In this document: positions 6,289 through 9,596 of the stretch, piece after piece | Layout: every line of letters starts with the position of its first letter | Position numbering within the stretch: position 1 is the first letter of the stretch | NCBI GenBank assembly: GCA_003500135.1 | Contig: DNTA01000210.1 | Span: 1-9,596, forward strand | Reading direction: 5' to 3' | DNA length: 9,596 nucleotides | From: Cytophagales bacterium | GTDB lineage: Bacteria; Bacteroidota; Bacteroidia; Cytophagales; Cyclobacteriaceae | Notes under the pieces: model-generated | Database searches by the model: none | What the model was told of the DNA's origin: nothing | The model's input: only the letters and a program-made list of their open reading frames with translations | Position numbers and translations under genes: made by a program

Positions 6289-6312
6289 AAAAAATACAAT
6301 TAATAAAATTGT
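6289..6312 (-). terminator. Candidate terminator hairpin (first of two)
   Basis: On the minus strand ACAATT (6312-6307) pairs perfectly with AATTGT (6301-6296) over a 5-base loop. One A follows and then six T (6294-6289). The stem is AT-rich and weak. It is about 90 bases past the barrel gene's stop codon, in the right direction to end that transcript. Confidence 0.35.
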
Positions 6313-6402
6313 CTTACTTAATGTAAAAATAATATTAGTTTGATAAAAATCACTATTTCCTACTACTTTTTTAAAGAATGGCAAAATAATAACGTAAGTT
6401 TT

Positions 6403-8046
6403 CTAAAAAGAAGCGCTTACCCCAAGCATCACCTGAATGCCCCGCACCGGATAGCGATAATAGCGTTGATAATTTTTGCCAAGCATATTGTTCACATTGA
6501 CAAATGCGCTGTACTTATCGGAAAAAGCATAGTCAATAGAAAGGTTTATATCAAAAATATTATCGAGTTCTAAGGCAGAAGCGCCATCGGTATCCAGCGC
6601 TTCTATTCCCGACAGGTAAAACCAATCGGTAGAAATCCTAATTTTATCATATAAGTTATACCATACATTTAATTCTGATTCAAATGCCGGCCGATGCCAG
6701 GGTCGATCAATATTATTTGTATTGTAATTGAAATATGCCAGTTTCAGATTTGCCCCTGCAACATCCTTTTTGGCATAATCAAGACCTCCGCGAAGCGTTA
6801 ATAAACCACTGGTGCCATCGTCATAAACCACTTGAAAATGCTGGGGAATTAACGGGTTATTAACAAAATATGCCATGTTTTTATATGCCCCATACGATGC
6901 TCCAACGTCATATCCAACTTCATTCATTATATTCCCTTTTACCCCTATACTTACCTCAATAGGTTTAGAGGTGTGTTCCAGCCTGATGGCCGGCGCCACA
7001 AAAGCATTCCCGGCAGTAAATGATTGCCAGGTATTTACATTCAAATCCCCTTCTATACCACCATAGACCAGGAACTGATCTAAAATATTGTATTCCCCCT
7101 GTATAACAGGATAGATCAAGGCCCCTGACAGTGTACCTGACGTATCGTTTTGGATAACCATATTCAAACCAGCTTTGATCCAAAGGTCGTCCCGGTAAAA
7201 CCCAATGGCCGGTTGTATTTTGTAAACATTCCGGTTCAAAGTTTCACTCTCTGCTTTGTATTGGCCTACTAAAGCGCTGGCACCCAAAAATGCATCAAAG
7301 CCTTCACTCAGGTCAAACTCCAGGGCTGCATCTATATTGAACAGTCCTTCACTATTGGATTGTGAGTTGACTTGTCGCTGATAGCCCAAATCTATCTCGT
7401 AATCTACTTCACCATCGCCTTTGGTGTTCTGTATTTTCACATCGGCACCATATCGCTGATAGACCTGTTTTATGCTGTCTTCGGTTATTAGCTCGAAGCT
7501 TTCATAACCATAATACCGAACGGCATCTCTTTGATAATTCACTCCGAAAGTAGTAGTGGCTTTTTTACCGAAGATAGTGGCATGTGCATTTATACCGGAG
7601 TGACTATCGGCCGAAAACTCATCATCTACAGGACCTGACCCCGATGACAAATGAATGGCATGGACATCGAGGGCAACTTTATCCTGGTTGCCATTGGTTA
7701 TAAAACCTTCAAAATACGGCGAGGTGTAATTACCAAAACCCAATCTCACATAATTCCTGTAAGCCGGTTGCGGTTTCTCGTTTTTCAATTTCAAAACACG
7801 TAGACGTGGCGTCAAAGGTGGCGTCGCGACCTCAAAATCAGGAATGGAAAAGTAGGTCTTCTTTTCCGTATCATCTACCGGAAGTGGCGGGATTTTTTCA
7901 AAGTATCGATCGTATTGTGGGAGCTTGATCTCGAGGTCCTTATTAATTACAAATTCCCCGGATTCTATCTCGCCCCTTTCTGTTTGAGCAACAACAGATG
8001 ACGATAACAAAACAATGAAAATGAAGCTATTTATAATTCTTTTCAT
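6403..8046 (-). CDS. Outer-membrane beta-barrel protein, TonB-dependent-receptor-like barrel without a plug domain
   Basis: From the ATG at 8046-8044 the protein has 547 residues. It begins with a signal peptide, MKRIINSFIFIVLLSSSVVA, with likely cleavage before QTE. An upstream extension of 42 codons is open but is a reading into the TPR gene's end and would bury this signal, so I reject it. After a proline-rich linker (KLPQYDRYFEKIPPLP) comes a long series of alternating amphipathic strands bounded by Asp/Asn/Gly turns, for example YVRLGFGNYTSPYFEGF, and it ends in VMLGVSASF with the terminal Phe expected by the BAM machinery. The last strands, with NNMLGKNYQRYYRYPVRG, resemble the C-terminus of TonB-dependent receptors. 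There is no N-terminal plug or TonB box. It starts one base after the TPR gene's stop (TGA-T-ATG), suggesting coupled translation and a shared complex. Cargo is unknown; an adhesin, channel or assembly factor are all possible. Confidence 0.8.
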   Translation of the reverse strand: MKRIINSFIFIVLLSSSVVAQTERGEIESGEFVINKDLEIKLPQYDRYFEKIPPLPVDDTEKKTYFSIPDFEVATPPLTPRLRVLKLKNEKPQPAYRNYVRLGFGNYTSPYFEGFITNGNQDKVALDVHAIHLSSGSGPVDDEFSADSHSGINAHATIFGKKATTTFGVNYQRDAVRYYGYESFELITEDSIKQVYQRYGADVKIQNTKGDGEVDYEIDLGYQRQVNSQSNSEGLFNIDAALEFDLSEGFDAFLGASALVGQYKAESETLNRNVYKIQPAIGFYRDDLWIKAGLNMVIQNDTSGTLSGALIYPVIQGEYNILDQFLVYGGIEGDLNVNTWQSFTAGNAFVAPAIRLEHTSKPIEVSIGVKGNIMNEVGYDVGASYGAYKNMAYFVNNPLIPQHFQVVYDDGTSGLLTLRGGLDYAKKDVAGANLKLAYFNYNTNNIDRPWHRPAFESELNVWYNLYDKIRISTDWFYLSGIEALDTDGASALELDNIFDINLSIDYAFSDKYSAFVNVNNMLGKNYQRYYRYPVRGIQVMLGVSASF

Positions 8047-8047
8047 A

Positions 8048-9596
8048 TCAGTTTTGGCTTTCAGGGTTGTCAATTTCCAAAGTATCTGCCGATTGCTCAT
8101 CTTTGGGTATTTCAGCTTCCAAAGCTTCCAATTGCCCTCTTGCTTTTTTGACGAGCGCACTATCACCGGCATTGTCGATTATACTTTGCAATGTGGCTTT
8201 TGCCTGGAAAGTATTCCCCATCTTTTCATAATTCTGAGCGATTAGCAGAAAAGACTGACCAATCCAGTAATCATACATTGAAAACTGCGTATTCAGGTCG
8301 AATAATGTTTCGTTAGATTGTTCGAATTGCTGATTGTTATGTGAAATTTCAGCCATTCTGTACTGTGCTTCAGCGGCATAAACATCCTTGGCATTGTTCA
8401 CGGTGTTGATGAAAAAATCATAGGCCTGATCAACACTTCCTTTTGCCATAGCCGCTTTTCCCGCGAGCAGTAAAGCTTCATTTTCAGCTCCACTCGACAC
8501 CTGTGCCCTATCGCGAATCACTTTTGAGTAATGAATAACAGAATCATAATCAGGCAGGTAATAAAATGATTTCATCAGTCCCGACCAGGCATTGTATTTA
8601 CTTCTTTTGGAACTTGATATAACTTCCAAAACATGGTAATAATCAATTGCTTTAGGATAATTTGCATTTTTGTATTCCAAATCGGCAATGCGTTGTATCA
8701 CGCGGTTGTAAAAAGTAAATGATTGGTCCTTTTCTATTTCATAGAATGTATACAGCGCTTCTGCCAACTGATCAGAGCGGTATTGGGCATCTGCCTTGTA
8801 GTATTTGACTTCAGTGAGGTAACTGCTCTCCGGATAATTATTGATAAATATATTTACAGCTCCAATGAGATTATTGTAATCCTGGTTAAAATACATCTTT
8901 CTTATGGCTTCGTATTCCACCGATTCCAGTGATGTATTTTCCGGGTTCAGTGACTTGTACCTACTCATGATCTGCTGGAATTCCGACGACCTGCCTAGTT
9001 TATTCAATGCTTCCTGAATTCCCAACAATGCATTTTGAGCCAATTCATGATTGGGGTATCGCTCCATCAGGGCTTTGTAATCGTTGTAGGCCTGCGTGTG
9101 ATCATCGATATTGGTGGAAGCTACCGCCCGGCTCTGCAAAGCATAGGGAACATACCTGCTTTGGGGCCATTGATTGATTAGCCGGGTAAACACCGGAATA
9201 GCTGTTTTATTTTGTCCAGCCTCAAAATTAAACTGCGCTTTATGATACAGCGCCGCATCATAATGAGTGGATTGCGGGTATTTACTTAAGACCTGGTCCA
9301 GGCTTTTATTAGCAGGCTCCAACTGCCCGTTAATGCCATATATAATTCCTTTTCGGTAATAAGCATAATCCCTCGTGTAGGGGTCAATATTTATCACCCG
9401 GTCAAAAGTAGCCAACGCCTCATCATAATTTTTGGTCGCGTAGTAGCAATCACCCAAACGAAGCAAAGCATCCGTATAGTTCATTTTATCGTCAGCATTT
9501 TCCAAAGCGCTGGTATATTGTTTAAAATGGCGCAATGCATCCACATATTTTTGTTGATTGAAGTAGGCGTAACCAATTCCGTATCGCGACATTAAG
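8048..9596 (-). CDS. TPR-repeat protein (N-terminus cut by window edge)
   Basis: At least 516 codons are visible and the frame stays open to the right edge. The ATG at 9592 falls inside a repeat (SRYGIGYAYFNQQKYVDALR), so it is most likely internal and the true start lies outside. Most of the visible part is a solenoid of tetratricopeptide-type helical pairs of about 33-37 residues. Clear units are ALLRLGDCYYATKNYDEAL with FDRVINIDP, YYRKGIIYGINGQLEPANKS, YHKAQFNFEAGQNKTAIPVF with INQWP, and RMAEISHNNQQFEQSNETLF near the end. Several repeats end in YP, as in YbgF/BamD-like envelope TPRs. The tail (about the last 30 residues) is acidic and probably disordered. TPR arrays bind proteins; the directly following barrel gene is the natural partner candidate. 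A signal peptide or lipoprotein motif, expected if it is periplasmic, cannot be checked here. Confidence 0.88.
   Translation of the reverse strand, partial: LMSRYGIGYAYFNQQKYVDALRHFKQYTSALENADDKMNYTDALLRLGDCYYATKNYDEALATFDRVINIDPYTRDYAYYRKGIIYGINGQLEPANKSLDQVLSKYPQSTHYDAALYHKAQFNFEAGQNKTAIPVFTRLINQWPQSRYVPYALQSRAVASTNIDDHTQAYNDYKALMERYPNHELAQNALLGIQEALNKLGRSSEFQQIMSRYKSLNPENTSLESVEYEAIRKMYFNQDYNNLIGAVNIFINNYPESSYLTEVKYYKADAQYRSDQLAEALYTFYEIEKDQSFTFYNRVIQRIADLEYKNANYPKAIDYYHVLEVISSSKRSKYNAWSGLMKSFYYLPDYDSVIHYSKVIRDRAQVSSGAENEALLLAGKAAMAKGSVDQAYDFFINTVNNAKDVYAAEAQYRMAEISHNNQQFEQSNETLFDLNTQFSMYDYWIGQSFLLIAQNYEKMGNTFQAKATLQSIIDNAGDSALVKKARGQLEALEAEIPKDEQSADTLEIDNPESQN

Larger units (their letters stand above)
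6127..6402. other. AT-rich intergenic region between two minus-strand units
   Basis: No convincing coding frame lies in these 276 bases. Reading on the minus strand, the barrel gene's end is followed by two terminator-like hairpins (6289-6312 and 6245-6269), then a candidate promoter (6203-6230) and a leader of some 70 bases before the SPOR gene's ATG. No riboswitch-like conserved block or tRNA was recognised. Confidence 0.7.

Noticed and set aside
8047..8172. N-terminal extension of the barrel protein by 42 residues
   Set aside because: It overlaps the TPR gene's end in another frame and would put a good signal peptide in the interior.
9590..9592. ATG near the right edge as the true start of the TPR protein
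   Set aside because: It falls within a TPR helix and the frame stays open to the edge, so the gene is treated as partial.
1..9596. CRISPR arrays, tRNA/rRNA genes, insertion sequences, prophage or defence genes
   Set aside because: Both strands were read for these; no spaced direct repeats, cloverleaf, terminal inverted repeats or transposase/integrase motifs were seen.

Overview
The window reads as chromosomal DNA from a Bacteroidota bacterium, most likely of the Cytophagales group. This is inferred from protein style (ExbB/ExbD/TonB-like set with a SPOR protein, FolC with Bacteroidetes-type N-terminus, TPR lipoprotein/OMP pairing), AT-rich intergenic DNA, absence of Shine-Dalgarno sequences before most starts, and weak TTG/TAnnTTTG-like promoter words. 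It looks like ordinary core-genome DNA: no transposase, phage gene, CRISPR array, tRNA or rRNA was seen.

Layout from left to right. A minus-strand Rossmann-fold NAD(P)-binding protein (3' end cut by the left edge, start at 605) diverges from a plus-strand TrpF-like TIM-barrel protein (818-1441). The 212-base gap between them carries an imperfect inverted repeat. The TrpF-like gene converges, with a 21-base gap, on a tightly packed minus-strand cluster. In transcription order the cluster is: a single-pass SPOR protein (6126-5335), ExbB/TolQ-like (5333-4650), ExbD/TolR-like (4649-4257), TonB-like (4252-3434), folC (3426-2119) and trmB (2119-1463). Junctions range from a 1-base overlap to 7 bases, so this is almost certainly one operon. 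A 276-base AT-rich gap (6127-6402) holds two terminator-like hairpins pointing leftward and a possible promoter for the operon. To its right lies a second minus-strand unit: a large TPR-repeat protein whose 5' end is cut by the right edge, followed after one base by an outer-membrane beta-barrel with a signal peptide.

How the genes may work together. ExbB-, ExbD- and TonB-like proteins form an inner-membrane proton-driven motor that transmits force across the periplasm. The SPOR protein at the head of the operon would bind peptidoglycan, which hints at a Tol-like envelope or division role rather than only nutrient import. FolC (folate polyglutamylation) and TrmB (tRNA m7G46) are housekeeping passengers at the distal end. 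The TPR/barrel pair is probably an envelope complex of unknown function.

I found no clearly new system. The points most worth a second look are the TrpF-like protein that seems to have lost both catalytic residues, the SPOR-ExbB-ExbD-TonB module with its glutamate-rich linker and acidic SPOR tail, and the plugless barrel paired with the TPR protein.
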